Part shown: one piece after another, positions 1-7,506 of the stretch
Layout of the letters: each line of letters opens with the position of its first letter
Position numbering within the stretch: position 1 is the stretch's first letter
DNA from: Rubrivivax sp.
GTDB taxonomy: Bacteria; Pseudomonadota; Gammaproteobacteria; Burkholderiales; Burkholderiaceae
Assembly (NCBI GenBank): GCA_004211235.1
Contig: SEEY01000043.1
Location: 1-12,598, forward strand
DNA: 12,598 bases
Direction: 5' to 3'
Program-made: the position numbers and the translations under genes
Notes under the pieces: model-generated
What the model was told of the DNA's origin: nothing
Database searches by the model: none
What the model saw: the letters and a program-made list of their open reading frames with translations, nothing else

Positions 1-245
1 CTTCCAGGCCAAGCCCCCCGAGGGCGAGAAGAGCTGGCGGCTGATCAAGGCCGTGCACGAGGACGACCGCGGGCAGTGGCCCCTGGGCGTCAGGCCGCTT
101 CGTGATCCAGACGGGCAGGTCGCGGCCGTCGCGCGCCTTGATGCGCTGCAACTCCAGCGTGGCCATGTGCTCGGGCCTGATGTCCTCACGCACGGCCTTG
201 ATCAGCCGCCAGCTCTTCTCGCCCTCGGGGGGCTTGGCCTGGAAG
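1..245. repeat. Perfect 56-bp inverted repeat at the left end (fold-back)
   Basis: Bases 1-56 are the exact reverse complement of 190-245, with a 133-bp spacer. The arms lie inside the S9 peptidase gene. One arm (190-245) encodes sensible family sequence ([19 protein letters not shown]) and the other is its inverted copy. Around the join the two strands resemble each other over 15 bases with 2 mismatches (minus strand 64-50 and plus strand 182-196), a plausible site for template switching. This looks like a chimeric contig end rather than a biological repeat. Confidence 0.9.
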
Positions 246-1363
246 AGGTAGAGGCGGCCGGGGTCCTGATCGCTGTAGGAGCGCACCAGGGCCACCATGT
301 CGGGCGCGCCGCAGCGGCGGCAGTCGATGCGGTTCACGTGGCCCGCAAAGAGTTTGTCGGCGCGATCCTGGAAGGCCTTCATCGCCGCATCGAACCACAC
401 CGTGGTCTCGCCATCGACGACGAGGCGCACGCCCAGCGTCCGGCCGGTTTCGTCGGCAACCAGATCGCCCCTGAAGTCGAAGCCCGGCGTGGCGACCAGC
501 GGCTTGGCTGCAGGCGCGCCGCTGTCAAATTCATAACGGCTCAGCGCGCGGTAGCCGAGAGGCCCTTCGCCGCGGCTGACGAAGAGGCCACCCTTGCTGT
601 CCACCGCCTCGACGGTGAACGGCGCGTCGAGCAGGCTGCTCTCGAAGAGCGGGGTCCAGGTCTTGCTGCCTGGGGCCAGCCAGCGGGCAGTCAGGCGGCC
701 CTTGTCGAGCGAGTGGGCAATCCTCGGCTCGCCCAGACTGTCGGCCATCCAGCTGATGGCGGACGGCACCTGCCTGTCGTCGAAGTTGCGCGTATTGGCG
801 GTGGCGGCGTTGAGCCACACAGGCGTCTCGTAGCCGTACTCGTCCAGCGAGAACTCGACCAGCAGCACGTAGTCGTTGACCTTGTCTTGGGTCGACGGCG
901 GTATCGCCAGAAGGCGGTGGTTCCAGTCCAGCGCGGGGCTTTCGAACCTGCTCGTCGAGACACCTTTCCAACGACGCCGGACGAGCTGCTTGAATTTCGT
1001 GCCGTCTGCCATGACGGTGAAAAGGCCACGCGCCTCGATGGAGCGCCCACTGCCCTCGGTCCGGTCGGTCTGGCTGTAGACCAGCCGTTCATCGTTGACC
1101 CAATGGACGTCGATCACGTCTGCATCGTCGAACTGCGCCACGCGCAGGATGCGGCCGCCAGGAGCGAGGTCATAGACGACGAGGCCGACCCGCGGCATGC
1201 CTTTGGCCGTTGTCACCGCCAGCCGGCGCCCGGAGGGCGAGAGCACGGCTTCCAGGATGTCGGCGTCCTTGTAGAACACCTCAGCCGGCGGCGGTGAGGC
1301 TTGCACCGTGGCGGCAGCGAGGAACAGGCCGAGGATCGCGGCCCAGCGTCTGCAAGTCTTCAT
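2..1363 (-). CDS. S9-family (prolyl oligopeptidase-like) exported peptidase, partial; 3' end lost
   Basis: The start is the ATG at 1363, behind a strong GGAGGAG ribosome site at 1367-1373. The product opens with a Sec signal peptide (basic MKTCRRW, then a hydrophobic stretch, then TVQA-SP as the likely cleavage site near residue 22). Residues of about 30-400 read like the beta-propeller N-terminal half of S9 peptidases, with segments such as [10 protein letters not shown] and [12 protein letters not shown]. Residues of about 405-437 ([15 protein letters not shown], then PAVVLVHG) mark entry into the alpha/beta-hydrolase domain. In this family VVLVHG is normally followed by GPW and, later, the GxSxGG nucleophile motif. 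Neither is present, because after residue ~437 the reading frame runs into the fold-back copy of its own gene (positions 1-56). Genuine coding is therefore about 57-1363, perhaps two thirds of a ~650-residue protein. The likely role is periplasmic oligopeptide hydrolysis; activity cannot be judged without the catalytic domain. Confidence 0.82.
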   Translation of the reverse strand, partial: MKTCRRWAAILGLFLAAATVQASPPPAEVFYKDADILEAVLSPSGRRLAVTTAKGMPRVGLVVYDLAPGGRILRVAQFDDADVIDVHWVNDERLVYSQTDRTEGSGRSIEARGLFTVMADGTKFKQLVRRRWKGVSTSRFESPALDWNHRLLAIPPSTQDKVNDYVLLVEFSLDEYGYETPVWLNAATANTRNFDDRQVPSAISWMADSLGEPRIAHSLDKGRLTARWLAPGSKTWTPLFESSLLDAPFTVEAVDSKGGLFVSRGEGPLGYRALSRYEFDSGAPAAKPLVATPGFDFRGDLVADETGRTLGVRLVVDGETTVWFDAAMKAFQDRADKLFAGHVNRIDCRRCGAPDMVALVRSYSDQDPGRLYLFQAKPPEGEKSWRLIKAVREDIRPEHMATLELQRIKARDGRDLPVWITKRPDAQGPLPAVVLVHGLDQPPALLALGGLGLE

Positions 1364-1498
1364 CGTCTCCTCCAGCTGCTCTATGGCAGCGTTGTCAACG
1401 GCGCGCAGCATAGTGCGACCAGCGAGGAGTCTGGGTGGTCGAACCGGCAATCCTCACATCGGGACGGCCGGTGCGCCGCTGCTGGACAATGCGCCGCC

Positions 1499-3103
1499 AT
1501 GACTGCTGCTCCCCAAGACGACGCGCCCGTCGTCATCATCGGCGCCGGCCTCGCCGGCCTCACCGTGGCACTGCACCTGGCCGATACCGTGCCGGTCGTC
1601 GTGCTGGCCAAGCGCGAGCTGACCGAGGCGGCCACCGCCTGGGCGCAGGGCGGCATCGTCGGCGTGCTCGGCAGCGACGACTCCATCGACAGCCATGTGC
1701 GCGACACGCAGGACGCCGGCGCCGGCCTCGTCGACGAAGTCACGGCGCGCTTCATTGCCGAGCGCAGCGCCGCCGCCGTGGGCTGGCTGGTGCAGCAGGG
1801 CGTGCCCTTCACCACCGACGACACCGGCCCCATGGGCTTGCACCTCACCCGCGAGGGCGGCCACGCGGTGCGCCGCATCGCCCACGCGGCCGACGCCACC
1901 GGCAAGGCCATCCACGACCGCCTGCTTGCCGTGGCCCGCCAGCATCCCAACATCCGCATGCTGGAGCGCTGGATGGCGGTGGACCTCATCACCTCGCGCC
2001 ACGCGCAGCGAGACGAGCCGACGCGCGTCTACGGCGTCTATGCGCTGGACATCGATACCCAGCGTGTCGAGACGCTCGCCGCCCGCGCCGTGGTGCTGGC
2101 CACCGGCGGCGCCGGCAAGGTCTACCGCTACACGACCAACCCCGACACGTCGACCGGCGACGGCATCGCGATGGCCTGGCGCGCCGGCTGCCGCGTCGCG
2201 AACATGGAGTTCATCCAGTTCCATCCGACCTGCCTCTACCACCCGCAGGAACGCAGCTTCCTCATCACGGAGGCGCTGCGCGGCGAGGGCGGGCACTTGA
2301 AGCTGCCCGATGGAACCCGCTTCATGGCCGCGCACGACGAGCGCATGGAACTGGCGCCGCGCGACATCGTTGCCCGCGCCATCGACTTCGAGATGAAGAA
2401 GCACGGGCTGGACTACGTGCTGCTGGACGCCACGCACCTCGGCGAGGCCTTCCTCATCGAGCACTTCCCCACCATCCATGCGCGTTGCCTGAAGCTCGGC
2501 ATCGACATCGCCCGCCAGCCCATCCCGGTCGTGCCGGCGGTGCACTTCACCTGCGGCGGCGCCGTGACCGACCTGAACGGCCGCTGCGACCTGCCGGGCC
2601 TGTACGCCGTCGGCGAGACCGGCTACACCGGCCTGCACGGCGCCAACCGCCTGGCCAGCAACTCGCTGCTGGAATGCGTCGTGCTGGGCCAGACCTGCGC
2701 GGTCGACATCCTCGCCAACGCCGCGCAGGAGCCCGCGCCGCTGCCGGCGTGGGACGAAAGCCAGGTGGAGAACGCCGACGAGCAGGTCGTCATCGCCCAC
2801 AACTGGGATGAGCTGCGCCTGCTGATGTGGAACTACGTCGGCATCGTGCGCACCACCAAGCGCCTGGAGCGGGCGCTGCACCGCATCAAGATGCTGCGCG
2901 GCGAGATCGACGACTACTACGGCAGCTTCCGCGTCACGCGCGACCTGCTGGAGCTGCGCAACCTCGTCGACTGTGCCGAGCTCATCGTCCGCTCGGCGCT
3001 GATGCGCCACGAGAGCCGCGGCCTGCACTACAGCCGCGACTATCCGCAGACGCTGCCGGTGAGTTTCCCCACCGTGCTGATCAGCAAAAGTCGCCGTCGC
3101 TGA
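1499..3103 (+). CDS. nadB: L-aspartate oxidase NadB
   Basis: NadB is the FAD enzyme that oxidises L-aspartate to iminoaspartate, the first step of de novo NAD synthesis; NadA uses the product. The 534-residue length is typical. The FAD-binding GAGLAG is at residues 15-20 and the TAWAQGGI substrate/flavin loop at about 46-53. Active-site residues line up with E. coli NadB at a constant offset of two: H242 (in FIQFHPT), R288 (in APRDIVARA), H349 (in HFTCGG) and R384 (in [12 protein letters not shown]) for H244, R290, H351 and R386. The C-terminal helical domain contains [18 protein letters not shown]. The frame is open upstream to 1301, but the ATG at 1499 gives the usual short N-terminus just before the Rossmann strand. 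The ribosome site is poor. The gene diverges from the S9 peptidase gene (135 bp between starts). Its stop abuts the stop of the convergent small gene. No nadC or nadA is directly downstream, unlike many proteobacterial clusters. Confidence 0.97.
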   Translation: MTAAPQDDAPVVIIGAGLAGLTVALHLADTVPVVVLAKRELTEAATAWAQGGIVGVLGSDDSIDSHVRDTQDAGAGLVDEVTARFIAERSAAAVGWLVQQGVPFTTDDTGPMGLHLTREGGHAVRRIAHAADATGKAIHDRLLAVARQHPNIRMLERWMAVDLITSRHAQRDEPTRVYGVYALDIDTQRVETLAARAVVLATGGAGKVYRYTTNPDTSTGDGIAMAWRAGCRVANMEFIQFHPTCLYHPQERSFLITEALRGEGGHLKLPDGTRFMAAHDERMELAPRDIVARAIDFEMKKHGLDYVLLDATHLGEAFLIEHFPTIHARCLKLGIDIARQPIPVVPAVHFTCGGAVTDLNGRCDLPGLYAVGETGYTGLHGANRLASNSLLECVVLGQTCAVDILANAAQEPAPLPAWDESQVENADEQVVIAHNWDELRLLMWNYVGIVRTTKRLERALHRIKMLRGEIDDYYGSFRVTRDLLELRNLVDCAELIVRSALMRHESRGLHYSRDYPQTLPVSFPTVLISKSRRR

Positions 3104-3328
3104 TCACGCGCCTGGGTCGTCGGCTTCGCCTGGGTCGTTTGGCGGCCTGCCGCGCTTGGGCGCCGGACTGGCCGCGGGCCGGATGCCGCGCCGCGCCAGC
3201 GCGTCGCGCAGCAGGTACTCGATCTGCGCATTGGCCGAACGCAGCTCCTGCGCGGCCAATCGCTCGATCTGTGCCCACAGCGCCGGATCCAGCCGCAGCG
3301 CGAAGCTCTTCTTGTCAGGGCTGGCCAT
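3104..3328 (-). CDS. Small ribbon-helix-helix (Arc/MetJ-type) DNA-binding protein
   Basis: This is a 74-residue protein. Residues 6-12 (KKSFALR) fit the beta-strand of a ribbon-helix-helix fold. Residues 14-28 fit helix A (DPALWAQIERLAAQE) and 31-47 fit helix B (SANAQIEYLLRDALARR). The tail is proline-rich, with KRGRPP resembling an AT-hook core. Such proteins dimerise and read DNA through the paired strands. It starts 9 bp after the SPFH gene stop on the same strand, so the two are almost certainly co-transcribed. A repressor of the pair acting at the 4245-4264 palindrome is an inference. It could also be an orphan antitoxin, but no toxin gene is adjacent. Its stop codon touches the nadB stop, with no intervening bases. 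Confidence 0.8.
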   Translation of the reverse strand: MASPDKKSFALRLDPALWAQIERLAAQELRSANAQIEYLLRDALARRGIRPAASPAPKRGRPPNDPGEADDPGA

Positions 3329-3337
3329 GCGGCATCG

Positions 3338-4231
3338 TCAGGCGTAGAGCGTGCCCGTGTTGATGATGGGCTGGGTCTCCTTGTCGGAGCACAGCACGAC
3401 CAGCAGGTTGGACACCATCGCCGCCTTACGCTCGTCGTCCAGCACGACGATGTCGCGCTCCGACAGCCCGCGCAGCGCCTCCTCCACCATCGTCACCGCG
3501 CCCTGCACGATCTTCTTGCGCGCGCTGATGATGGCCTCGGCCTGCTGGCGGCGCAGCATCACCTGGGCGATCTCGGGCGCATAGGCCAGGTGGGTGATCT
3601 TGGCCTCCAGCACCGTCACGCCGGCCTGGGCGCAGCGCGCCTGCAGCTCGGCCACCAGCGCCTTGACGACCTCGTCCTGGCCGGCGCGCAGCGTCGTTTC
3701 GCCGGGGGCCAGGTCTTCACCGTCGTCATAGGCGAACTGCGTGGCCAGGTGGCGGATGGCCGTCTCGGCCTGGATGCCGACGTAGATCTCGAAGTCGTCC
3801 ACCTCGAACACGGCCTTGGCCGTGTCCTCGACGCGCCAGACCACCGCCGCGCTGATCTCGATGGGGTTGCCGCGCTTGTCGTTGACCTTGATATGCGGCG
3901 CATTCAGGTTGCGCGCGCGCAGCGAGATGCGGCGCTTGATGGTGAAGGGGTTGGCCCAGCGCAGGCCCTCGGCGCGGTCGGTGCCGATGTAGCGGCCGAA
4001 CAGTGTCAGCAGTCGGGCCTCGTTCGGCTGCTGCATGTACAGGCCGGCCAGGCCGACGATGCTGAGCAGGAGCACCGGCACGCCGATGGCGAGGGTCGGC
4101 CAGGCGCCCCGGCCGGCGGCCATCAGCGCGATGCTCAGCAGAAGCGCGAGCATGAACACCGCGAATGCGGCGGCGCCGCTGGCGGTCGTTGCGGGCCGCT
4201 CGGTGCGGTGGTGGGGATCCAGGGCAGGCAT
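3338..4231 (-). CDS. SPFH/band-7 domain membrane protein
   Basis: The 297-residue protein has two predicted membrane segments near the N-terminus (about 18-39 and 45-66). A SPFH (stomatin/prohibitin/flotillin/HflK-C) domain follows from about 66 to 235. Features seen include the domain entry [18 protein letters not shown], the core [20 protein letters not shown], and a long charged helix with [20 protein letters not shown] typical of band-7 C-terminal coiled regions. Proteins of this type form membrane-bound oligomeric scaffolds; the partner here is unknown. No NfeD or protease gene, the usual partners of some SPFH families, is adjacent. Instead the gene is followed after 9 bp by a ribbon-helix-helix gene. 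A GGAG ribosome site lies about 8 bases before the ATG, and a 20-bp near-palindrome sits directly upstream of it. Confidence 0.92.
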   Translation of the reverse strand: MPALDPHHRTERPATTASGAAAFAVFMLALLLSIALMAAGRGAWPTLAIGVPVLLLSIVGLAGLYMQQPNEARLLTLFGRYIGTDRAEGLRWANPFTIKRRISLRARNLNAPHIKVNDKRGNPIEISAAVVWRVEDTAKAVFEVDDFEIYVGIQAETAIRHLATQFAYDDGEDLAPGETTLRAGQDEVVKALVAELQARCAQAGVTVLEAKITHLAYAPEIAQVMLRRQQAEAIISARKKIVQGAVTMVEEALRGLSERDIVVLDDERKAAMVSNLLVVLCSDKETQPIINTGTLYA

Positions 4232-4244
4232 CTTGTTGTCTCCG

Positions 4245-4264
4245 TTAAGGTGATATCACTTTAA
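4245..4264. promoter_or_regulatory. 20-bp near-palindrome upstream of the SPFH gene, probable operator
   Basis: The sequence TTAAGGTGATATCACTTTAA has a perfect 10-bp core (GTGATATCAC, 4250-4259) and TTAA at both ends. A single mispaired position (4249/4260) breaks full symmetry. It lies 13-33 bases before the SPFH start codon, just ahead of the ribosome site, in a conspicuously AT-rich island. The placement suits repression of the SPFH/ribbon-helix-helix operon. The small DNA-binding protein encoded by that operon is the obvious candidate ligand, but this is inferred. Confidence 0.55.
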
Positions 4265-4298
4265 TCGCATGTTTGCGCCTTGCCCAGTGGTTCGGACG

Positions 4299-4322
4299 AA
4301 AAAAAGCCCGCGGGCTGCGGGC
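4299..4322 (-). terminator. Rho-independent terminator after the ComFB-family gene
   Basis: On the minus strand a GC-only 6-bp stem (GCCCGC at 4322-4317 pairing with GCGGGC at 4311-4306; 5-base loop) is followed directly by seven T residues (4305-4299). It sits 31 bp past the stop of the gene ending at 4353 and upstream of the SPFH promoter region, so it should separate the two transcripts. Confidence 0.85.
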
Positions 4323-4352
4323 GTTTCGGAGAAGCGTTGCCGTCGCCCAGGC

Positions 4353-4643
4353 TTACTTGCGCGCCCGAAGTGCTGTGCGCGCCTGCACGAAGTTGAAGGC
4401 ATAGCCGACCGCCTCGACGATGGCGTTGTCGATCTCCAGGCGCTCGTGCTCGGTCAGGTAGAAGCTGAAGTCCACCTCGTGGCGGATGTAGCGAGGCGGC
4501 AGGCGGTTCAGCGCGACGCAGGCGACATCGCAGAGCAGGTCGTTGCTGGCGGCGATATCGGGAAAGTCCTTGGCTGCGTCCATCACCGCGCCGAAGACTT
4601 CGCGCTCGTGGTGGTTGTAGAGGGAGCTGAAATCGGCGTTCAT
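4353..4643 (-). CDS. ComFB-family protein (late competence development ComFB-like)
   Basis: The 96-residue protein has the ComFB-family signature. It begins with a helix containing LYNHHEREVFGAVMDA (8-23). A segment with C38 and C42 follows (DLLCDVACVALNRLPPRYIRH, roughly 36-55), of which ALNRLPPRY is the family hallmark. It ends with a long helix (about 66-90). It lacks signal and membrane segments, so it is presumably cytoplasmic. ComFB was named from the Bacillus comF operon, where its role is obscure. ComFB-domain proteins of cyanobacteria have been reported to bind cyclic dinucleotides, so a second-messenger receptor is possible but unproven here. It has its own AAAGG ribosome site, a possible TATAAAT -10 box upstream, and a clear terminator downstream. 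It may therefore be a stand-alone transcript or the last gene after nadA (47 bp away). Confidence 0.85.
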   Translation of the reverse strand: MNADFSSLYNHHEREVFGAVMDAAKDFPDIAASNDLLCDVACVALNRLPPRYIRHEVDFSFYLTEHERLEIDNAIVEAVGYAFNFVQARTALRARK

Positions 4644-4665
4644 GGCAGACCTTTCGAGAGTTCGG

Positions 4666-4672
4666 ATTTATA
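4666..4672 (-). promoter_or_regulatory. Possible -10 box (TATAAAT) for the ComFB-family gene
   Basis: Minus-strand TATAAAT lies 22-29 bases before the start codon at 4643, in otherwise GC-rich sequence between nadA and this gene. No convincing -35 hexamer is seen at 16-18 bases spacing, because that position falls in the end of nadA. It is suggested mainly by the contrast in base composition. Confidence 0.3.
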
Positions 4673-4690
4673 GCCCGGGAAGGTCGCCGC

Positions 4691-5791
4691 TCAGGCCGCG
4701 CCGATGCCGGGCGTCATGCCGGAAGCGGCCTTCTTTCGCGCCGCGACGAAATCCAGCATGCGATTGATGCAGCCCTGGGCCTTCACGCGGATGTCTTCCT
4801 CGACATGGATCTGCGGCTGGCCGCTCTCCAGGCAGTCGACGAGATTGGCCAGGCCGTTCATCGCCATCCACGGGCAGTGCGCACAGCTCTTGCACGTCGC
4901 ACTGTTGCCGGCGGTCGGCGCCTCGATGAGCAGCTTGCCCGGCGCCAGCTGGCGCATGCGGTGCAGGATGCCGTTGTCCGTCGCGACGATGTAGGCCGGC
5001 GCAGTGCCGTCCACAACCGCCTTGATCAGCGCCGACGTGGAACCGACGACGTCTGCCTGTGCGACGACGCTCTTGGGCGACTCCGGATGCACGAGGATGA
5101 GCGCGCCCGGATGCTGCTCGCGCAGCAGCTCCAGCTCCAGCCCCTTGAACTCGTCGTGGACGATGCAGGCGCCGTTCCACATCAGCATGTCGGCGCCGGT
5201 TTCTTCCTGGATGTAGCGGCCCAGGTGGCGATCCGGCGCCCACAGGATCTTCTGCCCCTTGGCGTGCAGGTCCGCCACGATCTCCAGCGCGCAGGAGCTC
5301 GTGACCATCCAGTCGGCGCGCGCCTTCACGGCGGCGCTGGTGTTGGCGTAGACGACGACCTGACGGTCCGGGTGCGCATCGCAGAAGGCGGCGAAGTCGT
5401 CCGCCGGGCAGCCCAGGTCCAGCGAGCAGGTGGCGTCCAGGTCGGGCATCAGCACGCGCTTTTCGGGGCTGAGGATCTTGGCCGTCTCGCCCATGAAGCG
5501 CACACCGGCGACGACCAGCGTCTGCGCGGCATGGTCGCGGCCGAAGCGGGCCATCTCCAGCGAGTCCGAGACGATGCCGCCGGTGGCCAGCGCCAGGTCC
5601 TGCAGCGCGCCGTCGACGTAGTAGTGGGCGACGAGCACGGCGTTCTGCGCTTTCAGCAGCGCGGCGGCGCGCTCGGCGAGCCTGGCTGTCTGCGCCGGCG
5701 TCAGCGGCGCGGGCGCCTTGGCCCAGGCATGCGCGGTGGAGCAGGCGCCGGCGGCGTCCTGCTTGGTGTAGTCGAACAGTTGTTGTTCCAT
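4691..5791 (-). CDS. nadA: Quinolinate synthase NadA
   Basis: NadA condenses iminoaspartate with dihydroxyacetone phosphate to make quinolinate using a [4Fe-4S] cluster. The 366-residue protein resembles E. coli NadA closely. Its three cluster ligands match E. coli C113, C200 and C297 at a constant offset of nine: C122 (in TCSLDLGC), C209 (in [10 protein letters not shown]) and C306 (in [15 protein letters not shown]). Other hallmarks are [36 protein letters not shown] and [13 protein letters not shown]. The open frame extends upstream to 5944, but the ATG at 5791 (MEQQLFDY) gives the expected N-terminus and avoids overlap with the preceding gene. The ribosome site is weak. An inverted repeat lies 20-40 bases upstream (5811-5831). 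NadB, its pathway partner, is encoded 1.6 kb away on the opposite strand. Confidence 0.97.
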   Translation of the reverse strand: MEQQLFDYTKQDAAGACSTAHAWAKAPAPLTPAQTARLAERAAALLKAQNAVLVAHYYVDGALQDLALATGGIVSDSLEMARFGRDHAAQTLVVAGVRFMGETAKILSPEKRVLMPDLDATCSLDLGCPADDFAAFCDAHPDRQVVVYANTSAAVKARADWMVTSSCALEIVADLHAKGQKILWAPDRHLGRYIQEETGADMLMWNGACIVHDEFKGLELELLREQHPGALILVHPESPKSVVAQADVVGSTSALIKAVVDGTAPAYIVATDNGILHRMRQLAPGKLLIEAPTAGNSATCKSCAHCPWMAMNGLANLVDCLESGQPQIHVEEDIRVKAQGCINRMLDFVAARKKAASGMTPGIGAA

Positions 5792-5810
5792 ACGGGTCTG
5801 TGGCGGCGAG

Positions 5811-5831
5811 CGCTGGCGGATATCTCCAGCG
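5811..5831. repeat. Inverted repeat in the nadA leader
   Basis: CGCTGG (5811-5816) and CCAGCG (5826-5831) form a 6-bp stem with a 9-base loop containing GATATC. It lies 20-40 bases before the nadA start and after the stop of the upstream gene (5889). It has no T tract, so it is not a classic terminator. It could be an operator or a leader hairpin; chance is also possible at this GC content. Confidence 0.3.
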
Positions 5832-5888
5832 ATTGTCCGCGCCCAGGGACACCGCCGGGCCGCGCGCCGGCGAAACCCGTGGTGCCGG

Positions 5889-6854
5889 TCAGGGCAGCCG
5901 CAGCATGTCGCCCTCGTTGACGCGCACCGTCCGGCTGCGGCCATTGTCGAAGCGGTAGGTCACCTCCAGCGTCTTGCGGCGGCCGGGCGCCGGGTCGACG
6001 CCGAACAGCTCGTTCCTCACCTCGACCTCGAAGCGGTCGCCGCGGAGCTGGGCACGCAACGCCTGGGTGACGTCGTTCCAGCGGCCATCACTGCCGTAGC
6101 GGGCGCTGTCGACGATGAGGCGGCCCGGCGGCGGACGCTGACCACCCCAGTCGCCGCGGCCCCAGCCGATGAACTGGGAGCCGTCGATGGTGCCGTACTC
6201 GCGGTATTCGAAGACGCGCTCCTGGCCGCCGCGGTCGGTGGTGAAGATGCGCAGGATCTTGGTCTGCCCGGGCAGCGGGTCCACGCCGAAGAGGTCGTTG
6301 GTCAGGCGAACGCGCTGGTCGCGCCGCGCCAGTGCGCGCAGTCGGTCCGTCACGTCCACGTCCCGGCCGCTGGCGCCGTAGGTGGCGTAGCGGATGGTGT
6401 ATTCGCCGCTGTCGCGCCCGTCACCGCGGCCGTCACGGCGATCCTCCTCGCGCCGGTCGCCGGCATGCCAGTTGCGGGGGCCGTCGTAGTCGCCCCAGCC
6501 TCCGGCGGCCCAGCCGATGAACTGGCTGCCGTCCACCCAGTCGCGTTCGCGGTACTCGAACGTCTGCTCGCGGCCCTGGCGGTCGCGGGCGAAGATGCGG
6601 AGCGTCTTCGTGCGGCCCGGGTCGGGGTCGACGCCGAAGAGGTCGTTCTCCAGCCTGAAACGCCGGTCCTGGCGCGCCAAGTCCTTCAGGCGGGCGGTCA
6701 CGTCCGCGTGGTTGCGTTCCGTGCCGTAGCGGGCGTGCAGGATGACGAATTCGCCATCGTCACCGTCGCGCGCCCAGGCCGGCAGCGCCAGGCCGGCGAA
6801 CAGGGGAAAGAGGAGGGCGCTGCCTGCGCCCGCGGTCCATTGGCGTCGTCTCAT
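5889..6854 (-). CDS. Secreted protein with three tandem DnaJC11-C-terminal-like (DUF3395-type) repeats
   Basis: The 321-residue protein starts at the ATG at 6854, chosen because of the AAGGAG ribosome site and the signal peptide that follows (MRRRQW, hydrophobic stretch, LPAWA-RD near residue 28). The frame is open further upstream to 6905. Three copies of one ~78-residue unit follow, at about 37-115, 152-231 and 246-321. Each has an A.YG opening (relaxed to YATYG in the second copy), a DVT..L motif, then (D/E)LFGVDP.PG..K.L and aromatic strand segments. Copies 1 and 2 end in DGSQFIGW and copy 3 ends in MLRLP. An Arg/Asp/Gly-rich linker (about 121-150) separates copies 1 and 2. The pattern recalls the C-terminal domain of eukaryotic DnaJC11, which also has YG, DVT, DP and K.L positions. 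That match is from memory and should be tested by profile search. Function is unknown; the protein is presumably periplasmic or extracellular. It lies 113 bp downstream of the sigma factor gene on the same strand. Confidence 0.8.
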   Translation of the reverse strand: MRRRQWTAGAGSALLFPLFAGLALPAWARDGDDGEFVILHARYGTERNHADVTARLKDLARQDRRFRLENDLFGVDPDPGRTKTLRIFARDRQGREQTFEYRERDWVDGSQFIGWAAGGWGDYDGPRNWHAGDRREEDRRDGRGDGRDSGEYTIRYATYGASGRDVDVTDRLRALARRDQRVRLTNDLFGVDPLPGQTKILRIFTTDRGGQERVFEYREYGTIDGSQFIGWGRGDWGGQRPPPGRLIVDSARYGSDGRWNDVTQALRAQLRGDRFEVEVRNELFGVDPAPGRRKTLEVTYRFDNGRSRTVRVNEGDMLRLP

Positions 6855-6954
6855 GACAGTCTCCTTGTCGATGCGGTGCATCGTCGCATGCAGAGTCAAC
6901 GCCACAGGGTCGCTGCACGCGGACCAGCGCTCCGCCGGCGCCGTAAGGGTTGGT

Positions 6955-6967
6955 AACGCCAGGCGTT
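6955..6967. repeat. 13-bp perfect palindrome directly after the sigma-factor stop
   Basis: AACGCC and GGCGTT flank a single central base, abutting the stop codon of the sigma factor gene (6968-6970). A one-base loop cannot form a hairpin, so if it is functional it is a protein-binding site in front of the triple-repeat gene. Its position 100 bp before that gene's start suits an upstream operator. Chance occurrence cannot be excluded. Confidence 0.3.
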
Positions 6968-7504
6968 TCAGCCGGTGCCGCCCGGCCGGCCGAGCAGGTA
7001 CTCCCGTGCCATCGCCCGGGCACGGTGCAGCCGGCTCTTGACGTTGGCCCGCGTCAGGCCGATGTGCGCTGCGATCTCGTCGATGGTCAGCTCCTCGACA
7101 TCGCGCAGCAGCATGACCTCACGGTAGTGCGCCGGCAACGACTCCAGCGCCGCGGCCAGTTCCAGGCGCAGGCCGGTCTCGCTGTGCGAGCCGAGCCACA
7201 GTTCGAGGCGCTCCTCGTCGTAGGGGTCGTAGCGCAGTGCGACGCGGCCCAGCCGCCGGCATTCGCGCTGCACCAGCACGAAGGCCCAGCCCGAGAAGGC
7301 CGCCAGCACGCGCAGCGACGGCAATTTGCGCGAGACGATGAGCAGCGCCTCCTGCACGGCATCGTCCACGTCGCTGAGCAGGCAGTGCCGTTGCGCGTAG
7401 CGGCGGATGTCGGGGCGCGTGAGCTTGAGCAGCGCATCCAGCGCACGCGGGTCCCCGCCGTGGGCGGCGGCCAGCAGGGGCTGGTGTTCGGCGGCCAGGG
7501 CCAT
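6968..7504 (-). CDS. ECF-like sigma-70 family RNA polymerase sigma factor
   Basis: The 178-residue protein has the two-domain layout of ECF sigma factors. Region 2 spans about 20-85 (DVDDAVQEALLIVSRKLPSL for core binding, then AFSGWAFVLVQRECRR). Region 4 spans about 118-170, with SLPAHYREVMLLRDVEELT, IDEIAAHIGLTRANVKSRLH as the helix-turn-helix, then RARAMAREYL. It should direct RNA polymerase to a small regulon. No anti-sigma gene is recognisable next to it. Upstream, the DUF2892 membrane protein gene ends with TAG only two bases before this ATG (7504), indicating translational coupling. The frame is open upstream through that gene, but the ATG chosen gives the usual N-terminus. The exported triple-repeat protein downstream may be a target, by inference from position. 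Confidence 0.92.
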   Translation of the reverse strand: MALAAEHQPLLAAAHGGDPRALDALLKLTRPDIRRYAQRHCLLSDVDDAVQEALLIVSRKLPSLRVLAAFSGWAFVLVQRECRRLGRVALRYDPYDEERLELWLGSHSETGLRLELAAALESLPAHYREVMLLRDVEELTIDEIAAHIGLTRANVKSRLHRARAMAREYLLGRPGGTG

Positions 7505-7506
7505 GG

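Noticed and set aside
53..1297. Long rightward open frame (414 codons) over the S9 peptidase gene
   Set aside because: It is antisense to a gene with a signal peptide, a ribosome site and recognisable family motifs. Its translation is low-complexity and unlike any family I know, as expected for shadow frames in GC-rich DNA.
1364..1498. Divergent promoters between the S9 peptidase gene and nadB
   Set aside because: TATGCT- and TTGACA-like hexamers occur on the minus strand, but never at acceptable spacing from a partner, so I do not call a promoter. Apart from the GGAGGAG ribosome site of the peptidase gene, nothing stands out.
3104..3328. Toxin-antitoxin pair with the ribbon-helix-helix protein as antitoxin
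   Set aside because: Its partner in the operon is a full SPFH membrane protein, not a toxin fold, and no small toxin-like frame is adjacent.
5792..5888. NAD+ riboswitch in the nadA leader
   Set aside because: The 97-bp leader has only one short inverted repeat and lacks the multi-stem conserved motifs I would expect. NAD+ riboswitches upstream of nadA are known mainly from Acidobacteria.
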